From: Duganella zoogloeoides
GTDB lineage: Bacteria; Pseudomonadota; Gammaproteobacteria; Burkholderiales; Burkholderiaceae_D
Direction of reading: 5' to 3'
Assembly: GCF_034479515.1 (NCBI RefSeq)
Contig: NZ_CP140152.1
Span: 4,836,001-4,900,000 of the forward strand
DNA: 64,000 nucleotides
Each line of letters starts with the position of its first letter. Position 1 is the stretch's first letter. Made by a program: the position numbers and the translations under genes. Under the pieces are notes generated by a model, which saw only the letters and a list, made by a program, of their open reading frames with translations, had not been told where the DNA came from and did not search any database. Of this stretch, positions 20,852-31,408 are shown in pieces.

Positions 20852-22168
20852 TCAATCGAGGTTTTTCAAAATCGTGGCCAGCTTGCCGAACAACTCGTCG
20901 ACGTGTTTTTTCTCGAGCACCAGCGGCGGCGAGAGCGCGATGATGTCGCCGGTCACGCGGATCAACACGCCGTCCGCAAAGGCCTGCTTGAACGCGGCAA
21001 ACGCGCGCGCGCCGGGCTTGCCCGCAATCGGCGCCAGTTCGATGCCGGCCACCAGGCCGATAGTGCGGATGTCGATCACGTGCGGCAGGCCCTTGAGCGA
21101 ATGCACGGCGTCGGTCCAGTACTCGACCATGCCGGCCGCGTGGCCGAGAATGTCCTGTTCCTTGAACACTTCCAGCGTGGCCAGCGAGGCCGCGCAGGCG
21201 ACCGGGTGGCCGGAATACGTATAGCCGTGGAACAGTTCAATGCCCGGCGGCGCATCCATGAAGGCGTCGTGGATGTGCTGCTTGCTGAACACCGCGCCCA
21301 TCGGAATGGTGCCGTTGGTGAGGCCCTTGGCGGTGGTCATCAGGTCCGGTTCGACGTCGAAGTAGTCGGCCGCAAACGGCGTCGCCAGGCGGCCGAAGCC
21401 GGTGATCACTTCATCGAAGATCAACAGGATGCCGTGCTTGGTGCACAGCTCGCGCAAGCGCTTCAGGTAGCCCTTGGGTGGCACCAGCACGCCGGTGGAA
21501 CCGGCCACCGGCTCCACGATCACGGCAGCGATGGTGGACGCGTCGTGCAGCGTGACGATGCGCTCCAGCTCGTCGGCCAGCTCGAAACCGTGTTCCGGCT
21601 CACCGCGCGTGTATGCGTTTTTCTCGAGATTGTGCGTATGCGGCAGGTGATCGACGCCGGGCAGCATCACGCCGTACGGCTTGCGGTTGCCGGCGATGCC
21701 GCCGACCGAAATGCCGCCGAAGCCCACGCCGTGGTAGCCGCGTTCGCGGCCGATCAGGCGGGTGCGGCCAGCCTCGCCGCGCGCGCGGTGGTAGGCCAGC
21801 GCCATCTTCAGCGCGGTGTCCACGGCCTCGGAACCGGAGTTGGTATAGAACACGTGGCCGAAGCGGTGGCTGGTGTAGTCCATCAGCTTGTCGGCCAGTT
21901 CGAACGCGGCCGGGTGGCCCATCTGGAAAGTGGGGGCGAAGTCGAGCTGGCCCACCATTTCGCGCACGGCCGCGACGATCTTCGGCTGGGCGTGGCCGCA
22001 CGGTACGCACCACAGGCCGGCCGTGCCGTCGAGGATGCTGTTGCCATCGACATCCTTGTAGTACATGCCTTCGGCGGAGACCAGCAGGCGCGGGTTAGCC
22101 TTGAAATCGCGGTTATTGGTAAATGGCATCCAGAACGATGCCATCGAGTCGGGGCGGGACAGATTCAT
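20852..22168 (-). CDS. Beta-alanine/omega-amino acid:pyruvate aminotransferase
   Basis: 438 residues from the ATG at 22168 ([20 protein letters not shown]), with GGAG eight bases upstream. It is a class III PLP aminotransferase: cofactor lysine Lys281 in [19 protein letters not shown] at 251-260 and GYHG at 144-147. Wording such as [12 protein letters not shown] is characteristic of beta-alanine:pyruvate transaminases. It should turn beta-alanine into malonate semialdehyde for MmsA. It is the first gene of the seven-gene pyrimidine operon running to 12380 and is divergent from the MocR regulator. Confidence 0.92.
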   Translation of the reverse strand: MNLSRPDSMASFWMPFTNNRDFKANPRLLVSAEGMYYKDVDGNSILDGTAGLWCVPCGHAQPKIVAAVREMVGQLDFAPTFQMGHPAAFELADKLMDYTSHRFGHVFYTNSGSEAVDTALKMALAYHRARGEAGRTRLIGRERGYHGVGFGGISVGGIAGNRKPYGVMLPGVDHLPHTHNLEKNAYTRGEPEHGFELADELERIVTLHDASTIAAVIVEPVAGSTGVLVPPKGYLKRLRELCTKHGILLIFDEVITGFGRLATPFAADYFDVEPDLMTTAKGLTNGTIPMGAVFSKQHIHDAFMDAPPGIELFHGYTYSGHPVACAASLATLEVFKEQDILGHAAGMVEYWTDAVHSLKGLPHVIDIRTIGLVAGIELAPIAGKPGARAFAAFKQAFADGVLIRVTGDIIALSPPLVLEKKHVDELFGKLATILKNLD

Positions 22169-22274
22169 GCATATCTCCATGAAGGTTTTTGACGACCCGT
22201 AAAAAAATTTTACAAGTGGCAAAACGATGATGCAATAATAGTCAGCGATATAACTATGGCACATATACACAGAC

Positions 22275-22311
22275 GGTAAAACAGTCCAACCGTATCGGTG
22301 GTAAAAACAGT
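22275..22311. promoter_or_regulatory. Direct repeats in the divergent aminotransferase/MocR promoter
   Basis: GGTAAAACAGT at 22275-22285 and GGTAAAAACAGT at 22300-22311 are repeated head to tail with 25 bases start to start. They lie in the 176-base AT-rich gap between the pyrimidine operon and the MocR gene. MocR/GabR-type regulators are known to bind two direct repeats in exactly such divergent promoters, so this is a good operator candidate; binding is inferred. Confidence 0.6.
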
Positions 22312-22344
22312 ACAGTTTCGCTTTGGCTAGCGAGGAACGCAACG

Positions 22345-23805
22345 ATGGAATCGGAAAGCACTGCGATGGATCAAGCCGACTGTGCGGCCGAGTGGCCGGT
22401 ACTGGTCATAGAGCGCAGCAAGAAGGGCAGCCTGGTCGAGCAGATCGTGGCCGCGATTGCCGCCATGGTGGGCCGCCGCGAGTTGCGCATCGGCACTAAA
22501 ATGCCGTCGGTCAGGCAGTTTGCCAAGTGTAATGGCATCAGTACCTTTACAGTTGTGGAGTCGTACGACCGCCTGGTCACGCTGGGGCTGCTGATGTCGC
22601 GCCGTGGTTCCGGCTACTTTGTCGCGCGCCAGGACTTGCCGCCGGCCATGACGCCAATGGCCATGCACACCATGCCCACCGCCATCGACTCGCTCACGCC
22701 GGACCTGTATTCGGGCGTCTCCGAGGCGCTGGCGGCCGGCGTGGGCTGGCTGCCGCCCGAGTGGTACGGCGACGACACCGTGCTCGACGCCGTGCGCCAT
22801 GCGATGCGCATTCCGTCCAACCGCTTGCGCGGCTACGGCCACTCGATGGGCTTTCCCACGCTGCGCCATCACCTCGCCGCCACCCTCAGCGACGACCTGT
22901 TCCCGGTCGATCCCGAGCAGATCCTGCTCACCCACGGCGCCACCCATGCGTTCGACCTGATCCTGCGCACCCTCACCCGCCCCGGCGACACGGTGTTTGT
23001 CGAAGATCCTGGCTACAGCAACCTGCACTCGCTGATCCTGCACCACGGCTGCATCGCGGTCGGCATTCCGCGCGGCGAGCACGGTATCGATGTCGAGCTG
23101 CTGGCGCGCCAGGCCGCCCTTACCCAGCCCAAGCTCATGTTCGTCAACACGGTGCTGCAAAACCCGCTGGGCACGTCCCTGAGCGCCGCGCAGGCGCACC
23201 GGCTGCTGGCCCTGGCCGAGCAGTTCGATTTCTGGCTGGTGGAGGACGATATCTACCGCGAGCTGGCGCAGCGCGGCGAGGCCTCGCTGGCAGCGATGGA
23301 TGGCCTGCGGCGGGTGATCCGCGTGGGCAGCTTTTCCAAGACGCTGTCGCCGGTGCTGCGGGTGGGATCGATCTGTGCGTCCGCCTCGCTGCTGCCCGAG
23401 CTGCTGCGCGTGAAAATGCTGGCCGGGCTGACCACGTCCGAGATCAACGAGCGCGCCGTGTACCACGCCATCAGCGCGCGGCCGTATAAACGCATGGTGG
23501 ACAAGCTGGTGGCGCAGCTCGAATCAGGGCGCGAGCGCACCATCGAGAGCCTGCGCAGCGCGGGCATGACGCCGCTGGCCAAGCCGCGCGGCGGCATGTT
23601 CGTCTCGGCCGGCTGGGATGCAGCGCCGCGCCCCGACTGGAACGGCAAGACCATCGCCGATGCGGCGCTCAAGGCCGGCATCCTGCTCTCGCCGTGCGAT
23701 TTCTTCATGCTGCGACCGCCCGAGTCGGTCTGGTTCCGCTTCAACGTCGCCTACAGCAACCACCCGCAACTGCTGGACTTCCTGCAGTCGGTCCGTCCTG
23801 CCTGA
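22345..23805 (+). CDS. MocR-type regulator (GntR HTH fused to aminotransferase-like domain)
   Basis: 486 residues. A GntR winged helix lies at about 25-95 (SLVEQIVAAIA, MPSVRQFAK, RRGSGYFVAR). A linker leads to a fold-type I aminotransferase-like domain with the PLP lysine at Lys332 (VGSFSKTLSPVLRVG) and DPGYSNLHS. MocR proteins sense PLP adducts of amines. Here beta-alanine or a related omega-amino acid is the natural guess, since the gene is divergent from the beta-alanine aminotransferase. A RutR-like TetR gene follows after 11 bases, so two regulators may act on one operon. PLP site residues appear intact. Confidence 0.92.
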   Translation: MESESTAMDQADCAAEWPVLVIERSKKGSLVEQIVAAIAAMVGRRELRIGTKMPSVRQFAKCNGISTFTVVESYDRLVTLGLLMSRRGSGYFVARQDLPPAMTPMAMHTMPTAIDSLTPDLYSGVSEALAAGVGWLPPEWYGDDTVLDAVRHAMRIPSNRLRGYGHSMGFPTLRHHLAATLSDDLFPVDPEQILLTHGATHAFDLILRTLTRPGDTVFVEDPGYSNLHSLILHHGCIAVGIPRGEHGIDVELLARQAALTQPKLMFVNTVLQNPLGTSLSAAQAHRLLALAEQFDFWLVEDDIYRELAQRGEASLAAMDGLRRVIRVGSFSKTLSPVLRVGSICASASLLPELLRVKMLAGLTTSEINERAVYHAISARPYKRMVDKLVAQLESGRERTIESLRSAGMTPLAKPRGGMFVSAGWDAAPRPDWNGKTIADAALKAGILLSPCDFFMLRPPESVWFRFNVAYSNHPQLLDFLQSVRPA

Positions 23806-23816
23806 AAGAGCTGAAC

Positions 23817-24485
23817 ATGTCGATCGTCAAACTGCCAGCAACACCACGGATCAAACGCCGCGTCATCAACCGCGACAAGCTCGAAGCCGACATCGTAGTC
23901 GTGGCGGTACGCGTGTTTGCCGAAAGCGGCTACGAGGGCGCATCGATCGCCACCATTGCCGACCGGGCCGGCCTGTCGAAGCAGAACCTGATGTACTACT
24001 TCCCCACCAAGCAGGCCCTGTACGAGCGCGTGCTCGATGATGTGCTCGACGACTGGCTGGAACGGATGGACAGCCTGGCGGCCGGCGACCAGGAGCCGCA
24101 GGCGGTGCTGCGCGCCTATGTGCAGGCCAAGCTGAAGTTTTCGCGCGAGCAGCCGTGGGCGTCGCGCGTGTATGCGATGGAGGTGATCGGCGGCGCCCAG
24201 TTATACGGCGCCCAGATCCAGCGCCGCGTGGTGCCGCTGCTGCGCAAGGATATCGCGGTGTTCGAGCAGTGGATCGCGGCGGGCAAGATCGCCCCGGTCA
24301 ACGCCACCCACCTGCTGTTCGCGATCTGGGCCATGACTCAGTCCTACGCCGACTTCGCGCCGCAGATGGCGCTGGTGCTGAACCGCAAGCAGCTCGGCAA
24401 AAAGGATTTCGACGACGCCGAACAGCTGATCGTCGATATGGTATTGGCGGCGGTTGGAGTGCCCCTGGTATCCAGGAGCGCCTGA
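23817..24485 (+). CDS. TetR-family regulator of RutR type
   Basis: 222 residues from the ATG at 23817 (MSIVKLPATPRIKRR). The TetR helix-turn-helix spans about 25-72, with GYEGASIATIADRAGLSKQNLMYYFPTK read in two parts around residue 55. The C-terminal domain carries RutR-like wording such as ASRVYAMEVIGG, FEQWIAAGKIAPVN and HLLFAIWAMTQSYADF. E. coli RutR binds uracil and controls pyrimidine use through the rut operon. Here the neighbour is the reductive pathway instead, so this is probably its uracil sensor. The last codons (SRSA-stop) fall in the repeat block that follows. Confidence 0.9.
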   Translation: MSIVKLPATPRIKRRVINRDKLEADIVVVAVRVFAESGYEGASIATIADRAGLSKQNLMYYFPTKQALYERVLDDVLDDWLERMDSLAAGDQEPQAVLRAYVQAKLKFSREQPWASRVYAMEVIGGAQLYGAQIQRRVVPLLRKDIAVFEQWIAAGKIAPVNATHLLFAIWAMTQSYADFAPQMALVLNRKQLGKKDFDDAEQLIVDMVLAAVGVPLVSRSA

Positions 24486-24849
24486 AAACCGCCCAGGGCA
24501 AGGCGCTGCAACGCCGCCATCAGCGTTCGGTCAGAAAGCGCCAAGAGCGCCTGACAACCGCTCAGGGCAAGGCGCAGCGCCGCAGACAGTACGAACGTAC
24601 GGCAAGGCGCTGCAACGCCGCCATCAGCGTTCGGTCAGAAAGCGCCAAGAGCGCCTGACAACCGCCCAGGGCAAGGCGCAGCGCCGCAGACAGTACGAAC
24701 GTACGGCAAGGCGCTGCAACGCCGCCATCAGCGTTCGGTCAGAATGCGCCAAGAGCGCCTGACAAGCCGCCCAGGGCAAGGCGCAGCGCCGCAGACAGTA
24801 CGAACGTACGGCAAGGCGCTGCAACGCCGCCCTGGGCGGCTTGTCAGGC
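24469..24849. repeat. 104-bp tandem repeat, three full units plus one shortened unit
   Basis: Full units begin at 24538, 24642 and 24746 with a constant 104-base period and near-identical sequence (GCGCCAAGAGCGCCTGACAA, AAGGCGCAGCGCCGCAGACA, GTACGAACGTACGG). A first, 69-base unit (24469-24537) lacks 35 bases between two AAGGCG copies and includes the last codons and stop of the TetR gene. The third unit closes with an inverted copy of its own beginning. The block fills the whole gap between two convergent genes. Coding is unlikely because 104 is not a multiple of three. Confidence 0.93.
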
Positions 24850-24856
24850 GCTCTTG
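24750..24856. repeat. 28-bp inverted repeat enclosing the last repeat unit; possible bidirectional terminator
   Basis: The arm at 24750-24777 is the exact complement of 24829-24856, separated by 51 bases that contain smaller self-complementary stretches (GTACGAACGTAC). The right arm includes the stop codon and last codons (AAG AGC GCC TGA) of the minus-strand PEP-CTERM gene, and GCCGCCCTGGGCGGC forms a local hairpin. No T run follows, so intrinsic termination is only a possibility. Confidence 0.8.
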
Positions 24857-25782
24857 CGGCGGCGGGCTACGACGCCCATCAACCCCAGGCCCGCCAGCAG
24901 CATGGCCCAGGTTTGCGCTTCCGGCACGGCCGTGGCGACCAGCTCCAGTCCCGGCACATCGACAGCGGCAAAGCCCCCGCCTGCGGCCGTACCGATGGTC
25001 ACCGAAGAATTCCAGTCATTGACCACCACCGTGCCGTAAATGGTGCCGCTGCCACCGGTCACGGTGGCCTTGGGCGCCAGCACGTTGGCGTTGAAGCCGT
25101 TGACGAAATTGAGGGTGGTGGCGTCGGCAAAGTTGAACAGCACATTGTAGCCGTCGAATGCGCTGAAGCCGCCCTTGAACGTGGCGCTGTCGCCGAGGAA
25201 GTTGACGATCAGCGTGGCGCCCGCGCTCAGGTTCGAGAAGCTGTACCAGCTGCTGGAATCGAGCCAGCTGGCGTCGAGGTTGATCACTTCGACCTGGCTG
25301 TTGGTGCCGTTGATGAAGATGCCGTTCCATTTTTGCTCGGTACTGGCGGTAGGCGTCAGCGCCGCCAGCGCGTTCGAAGTTTGCGTGAGCGACGTGGCCA
25401 GCGCATTCAGGTCGGCTGGCGCGGTGCCGGTGGTGACCGGGCCGTTCAGGGTGCCGCTCTGGTTCAGGTAGCTGGTGCCGCCCACGTAGGTGCTGCCGTG
25501 ACCGACATTGCCGCTGGTGAACGTAAAATCGCGGCCCGCAACCACCGCGTAGTCGCCGTAGGCGCCGGTGTTGCTGGTATTGACGGAATAATTGGCCAGG
25601 CTGATGTCGCGGCCGGCGAGGATCGATCCATCCACCCTGCCGCTGCCGGACTTGAAGTCGTTGAACGAATAGACAGCGGCGCCGCCCAGGTCGATCTCGA
25701 GCACGTCGGCATGGGCCACGGTCATTGCCGAGGCAAGGGCAACGGACGAGATGAAGCGGGCGGTAATTGTCGAAACGGACAT
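24844..25782 (-). CDS. Choice-of-anchor A family secreted protein with PEP-CTERM tail
   Basis: 312 residues from the ATG at 25782 (MSVSTITARFISS). A signal peptide ending near VAHA is followed by a beta-rich domain (NFNDF-like SFNDFKSGSGRVDGS, VVAGRDFTF, TIYGTVVVNDW) typical of choice-of-anchor A proteins. The tail is a PEP-CTERM signal: VPEAQTWAMLLAGLGLMGV then RRRKS. Such proteins are exported, and the tail is cut and anchored by an exosortase, usually in exopolysaccharide- or biofilm-forming bacteria. Exosortase is not in this window. A longer start at 25824 is possible but adds a charged stretch before the signal peptide. Confidence 0.85.
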   Translation of the reverse strand: MSVSTITARFISSVALASAMTVAHADVLEIDLGGAAVYSFNDFKSGSGRVDGSILAGRDISLANYSVNTSNTGAYGDYAVVAGRDFTFTSGNVGHGSTYVGGTSYLNQSGTLNGPVTTGTAPADLNALATSLTQTSNALAALTPTASTEQKWNGIFINGTNSQVEVINLDASWLDSSSWYSFSNLSAGATLIVNFLGDSATFKGGFSAFDGYNVLFNFADATTLNFVNGFNANVLAPKATVTGGSGTIYGTVVVNDWNSSVTIGTAAGGGFAAVDVPGLELVATAVPEAQTWAMLLAGLGLMGVVARRRKSA

Positions 25783-25881
25783 GGCAGGGGTTCCCTTTTT
25801 AGGTAGAACCCCCGAGTCTAGCATAAATTATATTTACGCAAAACATTTTCCATTTCCACAACACAACATAATACGACAAAT

Positions 25882-26955
25882 TCAAGCCTGCTTGCGGCGG
25901 CGGGCCATGAAGCCCAGCATGCCCAGGCCGGCCAGCATCATGGCGTAGGTTTCCGCTTCCGGCACCGCCGTGGCTAGGCTGCCGCTGAACTGTTGCAGGT
26001 GTACTTCACCCTGCTGGTTGAATGCCTTGGCATACACGCCGCCCTCGACATTGGCGCCGCCGAGGTTGCTGAACGTACCATCAGCCACCACGACCTGGCC
26101 GACGAAGGTGCGATCCACGGTCACGCTGGTGGCGCCGGCGAAGTTCCAGATCAGCGAGCTGCCCAGGCTGTTAGGAGCGAGAATGTTGGCGCTCAGCGAC
26201 AGGACCTTGTTGTCGGTGTTGAAGATCACCGTGCTGGCGTTGGTCAGGTTGAACGCGAACTCACCGATATTGGACGAGAAGATCTGGCTGTCCAGCGTGC
26301 TCAGGTCGAACACCAGCACGCCGTTGGCATTGCCGGTACCGCTGAAGGTGACCTTGTTGCCGGTAATGTCCACCGCGGCTTTTTCCGTGCCCTTGAGCGC
26401 CGCCAACTTGGTGCTCATGTTATTGATCACGTTCGAGAAGTCGGTGCTGGTGGCGGCGGCGCGGGCGGCGTCCATCACGGCGGTGGTCGAAGCCAGCGGA
26501 CGGTTGTTATTGGTGCCACTGTAGCTGGCGGCGTGGCCACCGCCGTTGAAATTGACGTTGGTGGCGGCGCCAGCCACCCAGGCGTCGCCGTTAAACGTCG
26601 ACGAAGTGGCGCTGCCACCCACGTAGGCCTGGCCGGTGTTGACGATGATGCCGTTGGCGCTGCCGCCTACCACGGCGCCGAGGCCGTTAACATGCAGATT
26701 GCCGCTGGCGCTGCCGCCCACGGTCAGGCCGGCATAAGCCGACTTGGCGGTGTCCGAAGCGTGCTGGACATAATCGCCGCCCTGCAGGTTGCCGGCGACG
26801 TAAGTGCGGCCATCGACATGCGACGTCGAGGTCATATCGCCCTTCACCACCACGTTGAACTGCTTGAGCATTTCGTCAGCCGTCAATGGTGCGGCGTGTG
26901 CAACGCCTGCGAACAGGGTGGAAGCGGCAAGAGCGACACAGGTACGAACCATCAT
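25882..26955 (-). CDS. Choice-of-anchor A family secreted protein with PEP-CTERM tail (second)
   Basis: 357 residues with a signal peptide ending at GVAHA (residues 17-21) and a choice-of-anchor A domain (DEMLKQFNVVVKGDMTSTSH, VAGNLQGGDY, GGSASGNLHVNG). The tail is a PEP-CTERM signal, VPEAETYAMMLAGLGMLGF plus RRRKQ. It is a paralogue of the adjacent downstream gene in architecture, though sequence identity outside the tail is modest. Repeated GGSA-type segments at about 78-125 suggest a beta-helical or collagen-adhesin-like shelf. Surface or matrix role is inferred from the family. Confidence 0.87.
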   Translation of the reverse strand: MMVRTCVALAASTLFAGVAHAAPLTADEMLKQFNVVVKGDMTSTSHVDGRTYVAGNLQGGDYVQHASDTAKSAYAGLTVGGSASGNLHVNGLGAVVGGSANGIIVNTGQAYVGGSATSSTFNGDAWVAGAATNVNFNGGGHAASYSGTNNNRPLASTTAVMDAARAAATSTDFSNVINNMSTKLAALKGTEKAAVDITGNKVTFSGTGNANGVLVFDLSTLDSQIFSSNIGEFAFNLTNASTVIFNTDNKVLSLSANILAPNSLGSSLIWNFAGATSVTVDRTFVGQVVVADGTFSNLGGANVEGGVYAKAFNQQGEVHLQQFSGSLATAVPEAETYAMMLAGLGMLGFMARRRKQA

Positions 26956-27257
26956 GGTGACTTATCCTTAGAAATTGGTGGAAGGTTGTGATCGGAATCA
27001 GTTAGATTCCATAGCCACAACAACAATTGCGATGATATCACCACAATTGCAATTTGAATACTTTATTTTTTGCAATTGACAATTTTTTTCTGCAACGCAC
27101 CATCCGCGCGCTGGGGACAGCCTCGTCCCACTTGTCGCGCGCAATCGCCGCTGATCCCGCCAAAACCGCAGTTGATCGGAAACTGCGCCCGGACGACGGA
27201 CGGCACGGCTACAGTGACTCCATCAACACCGATCAACACTTCACCAGGGAGACCACC
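26956..27257. other. Divergent AT-rich promoter region with CAATTGC boxes
   Basis: 302 bases between the second PEP-CTERM gene (minus) and the small membrane protein gene (plus). CAATTGC occurs at 27024-27030 and 27044-27050, exactly 20 bases apart, and its complement GCAATTG at 27072-27078. Sequence around 27030-27090 is strongly AT-rich. The spacing suggests a regulator binding on one helix face. No gene is evident. Confidence 0.5.
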
Positions 27258-27515
27258 ATGAGCAACTTTTTCCACAACGCCGGCAATGTCGTCGATGAAA
27301 TCAGCCGCGCTTTCACCCAGGCGCTGCGCTTTGCTGCGCGCACCATCCGCCGCCTGTCCTGGCCGGCGCTGCTGGGCGCCGCGCTGGTGCTCGCCTTCAT
27401 CGTCAGCATCCTGCCGCTGGCCTTGACCCTGTTTGCCATCTTCCTCGTGGTAAAACTGGTGATGGGCGCCTGCGACGGCCAGCGCGGCCGCGTCATCAAG
27501 GAGCCGCTGCAATGA
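27258..27515 (+). CDS. Small membrane protein leading a LytS/LytTR operon
   Basis: 85 residues from the ATG at 27258 (MSNFFHNAGNVVDE), preceded by AGGGAG. It has an amphipathic N-terminus and one or two hydrophobic segments at about residues 33-70 (WPALLGAALVLAFIVSILPL and LTLFAIFLVVKL). It matches no family I can name. The stop overlaps the kinase start (ATGA), so it is translated with the two-component pair and may modulate the sensor. Upstream in-frame sequence to 27054 lacks coding character. Confidence 0.7.
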   Translation: MSNFFHNAGNVVDEISRAFTQALRFAARTIRRLSWPALLGAALVLAFIVSILPLALTLFAIFLVVKLVMGACDGQRGRVIKEPLQ

Positions 27516-28441
27516 AAAAGGGCCGGCTGACCGCAGCCGGCTACAGCAATGCCAAGGGCGCGCTCGACATCGTGCGCGAAATCGGCGAGATCACGGCCAC
27601 CCTGTGGTGGCGCTTTTTCGACTGGCTGGCCCAGGTGGAATGGCGCAAGCTGGTGATCATCTGGCTGCTGGTCATGATCTTCGGCATGACGCCGTTCGGC
27701 CATCCCGAGCAGACCGGCGCCTTCATCGTGCTGTCGCTGGGACTGAAGGTGCTCGCTGGCGGCAAGCGCCGCGCCGAACTCGAAGCGCGCGACGCCACCA
27801 CCCATGCCGACGAAGAAGGCCTGGAACGGCGCCTGGTCGAAGCGCGCATGGCCGCGCTGCAGGCGCAGGTGGAGCCCCACTTCCTGTTCAACACCCTGGC
27901 CCTGATCGGCCAGCTGATCGAGACCGATCCGCCGCAGGCCGCGCGCATCCACCAGAACCTGATCGACTACCTGCGCGCCACGCTGCCACAGATGCGCGCA
28001 CGCGGCGCCGGCACCCTGGGCAGGCAGATCGAGATGTCGCGCGCGTATCTGGCCATCATGCAGGCGCGCATGCGCGCGCGGCTGGCCGTGTCGATCGACG
28101 TGCCCGACGAGATGCAAAGCGCCACCTTCCCGGTGATGATGCTGCAGATCCTGATCGAAAACGCCATCAAGCACGGGCTGGAACCGAAGATCGCGGGCGG
28201 ACGCATCGACATCCGCGCCAGCGTCGATAACCAGGTGCTGCAAGTCGATGTGCTCGACGACGGCATCGGCTTCAATGTGCACGCAGGCGACGGCCTGGGG
28301 CTGGCCAACGTGCGCGAGCGGTTGCGCATCCTGTACGGCAACCGCGCCCAGCTGGTGATCGAGGCGCCGCTCACCGGCGGCACCCGCGCCAGCATCCGCC
28401 TGCCCTACGCGCCCGATATCTTTGCCGGCGGTGCGCCATGA
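27512..28441 (+). CDS. LytS/YehU-type sensor histidine kinase
   Basis: 309 residues. Two N-terminal hydrophobic stretches (about 45-60 and 69-82) form a minimal membrane domain. They are followed by a coiled stretch and a His_kinase domain with phospho-acceptor His123 in QVEPHFLFNTLA. The ATP site shows LIENAIKHG and DDGIGF then GLGLANVRERL. There is no large periplasmic sensor domain, so it may sense membrane state or work with the small membrane protein encoded just upstream. It overlaps the response regulator gene by ATGA. Confidence 0.9.
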   Translation: MKKGRLTAAGYSNAKGALDIVREIGEITATLWWRFFDWLAQVEWRKLVIIWLLVMIFGMTPFGHPEQTGAFIVLSLGLKVLAGGKRRAELEARDATTHADEEGLERRLVEARMAALQAQVEPHFLFNTLALIGQLIETDPPQAARIHQNLIDYLRATLPQMRARGAGTLGRQIEMSRAYLAIMQARMRARLAVSIDVPDEMQSATFPVMMLQILIENAIKHGLEPKIAGGRIDIRASVDNQVLQVDVLDDGIGFNVHAGDGLGLANVRERLRILYGNRAQLVIEAPLTGGTRASIRLPYAPDIFAGGAP

Positions 28442-29208
28442 ACCGCCCTACCGCGCTGATCGCCGACGACGAAGAAGGCATGCGCGAGCAACTGCGTACG
28501 CGGCTGCGCGACGCCTGGCCTGCGCTCGACATCGTGGCCGAAGCGGCCAACGGCATCGAGGCCGTGGCGCTGGCAGGCCAGCACCAGCCCGACATCGTCT
28601 TCCTCGACATCCGCATGCCCGGCCTGTCCGGCATCGAAGCGGCGCGCCTGCTGTTCAGGCGCTGCCACCTGGTGTTCGTCACTGCGTACGACCAGTACGC
28701 GATCGAGGCGTTCGAACAGGGCGCGCTCGACTACCTGATGAAACCGGTGGGCGGCGAACGCCTGAAGACCACGTGCGCGCGCCTGCAGCAGTTGGTGGGC
28801 CGCCAGCCGACCGACATCCAGCGCCAGCTGCAAGCCCTGCTGGCACAGCCAGGCCGGCCGTCCGCAGCGCCGGCAGCGCCCGACTACCTGCGCTGGATCC
28901 AGGCCGTGGTGGGCGCCAACCTGCGCATGATCAGCACGCGCGAGGTGCTGTACTTCCAGGCCGACGAAAAATACACGCGGGTCCAGACCGGCCAGTCGGA
29001 AGTGCTGATCCGCAAACCGCTCAAGGAGCTGGCGGACGAGCTCGACCCCGACGAATTCTGGCGCATCCACCGCTCGACCCTGGTGCGGGTGGACGCCATC
29101 GAAGGCATCACGCGCGACCTGCGCGGCCGGCAAATGCTCAAGGTGCGCAACCATCCCCTGCTGCTGGAAGTAAGCCGGGGCCATGCCGGCAGGTTCCAGC
29201 AAATGTGA
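28438..29208 (+). CDS. LytTR-family response regulator
   Basis: 256 residues. The receiver domain spans 1-120, with phospho-acceptor Asp57 in DIVFLDIRMPG, acidic pocket ADDEEG and lysine in DYLMKPVGG. The LytTR DNA-binding domain spans about 150-250 (VLYFQADEKYTRV, WRIHRSTLVRVDAI). LytTR regulators bind direct repeats about 20 bases apart; the two CAATTGC boxes upstream of this operon have that spacing, making autoregulation plausible. Targets probably include the adjacent PEP-CTERM genes, but this is inferred. Confidence 0.92.
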   Translation: MNRPTALIADDEEGMREQLRTRLRDAWPALDIVAEAANGIEAVALAGQHQPDIVFLDIRMPGLSGIEAARLLFRRCHLVFVTAYDQYAIEAFEQGALDYLMKPVGGERLKTTCARLQQLVGRQPTDIQRQLQALLAQPGRPSAAPAAPDYLRWIQAVVGANLRMISTREVLYFQADEKYTRVQTGQSEVLIRKPLKELADELDPDEFWRIHRSTLVRVDAIEGITRDLRGRQMLKVRNHPLLLEVSRGHAGRFQQM

Positions 29209-29303
29209 ATACGCTTGATGGAGATCAGGCTATACTGAATTGTCATTGAACTTGCTACCCGTTCGGTGATCGAAACAGTTCCACTTTCCGCATCGGAGGA
29301 ACC

Positions 29304-31391
<2,088 letters not shown>

Positions 31392-31408
31392 TTGGTTATC
31401 CTGTGAAC

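Noticed and set aside
24454..24762. Plus-strand open frame through the repeat block with repeated arginine-rich peptide
   Set aside because: The 104-base period shifts frame each unit, there is no ribosome site, and the sequence is explained as tandem repeat.
24469..24849. CRISPR array
   Set aside because: The units are contiguous with no variable spacers and are three times too long for CRISPR repeats.
29217..29246. TTGATG...TATACT as a promoter for the VOC gene
   Set aside because: The spacing between the two boxes is about ten bases, too short for a sigma-70 promoter.
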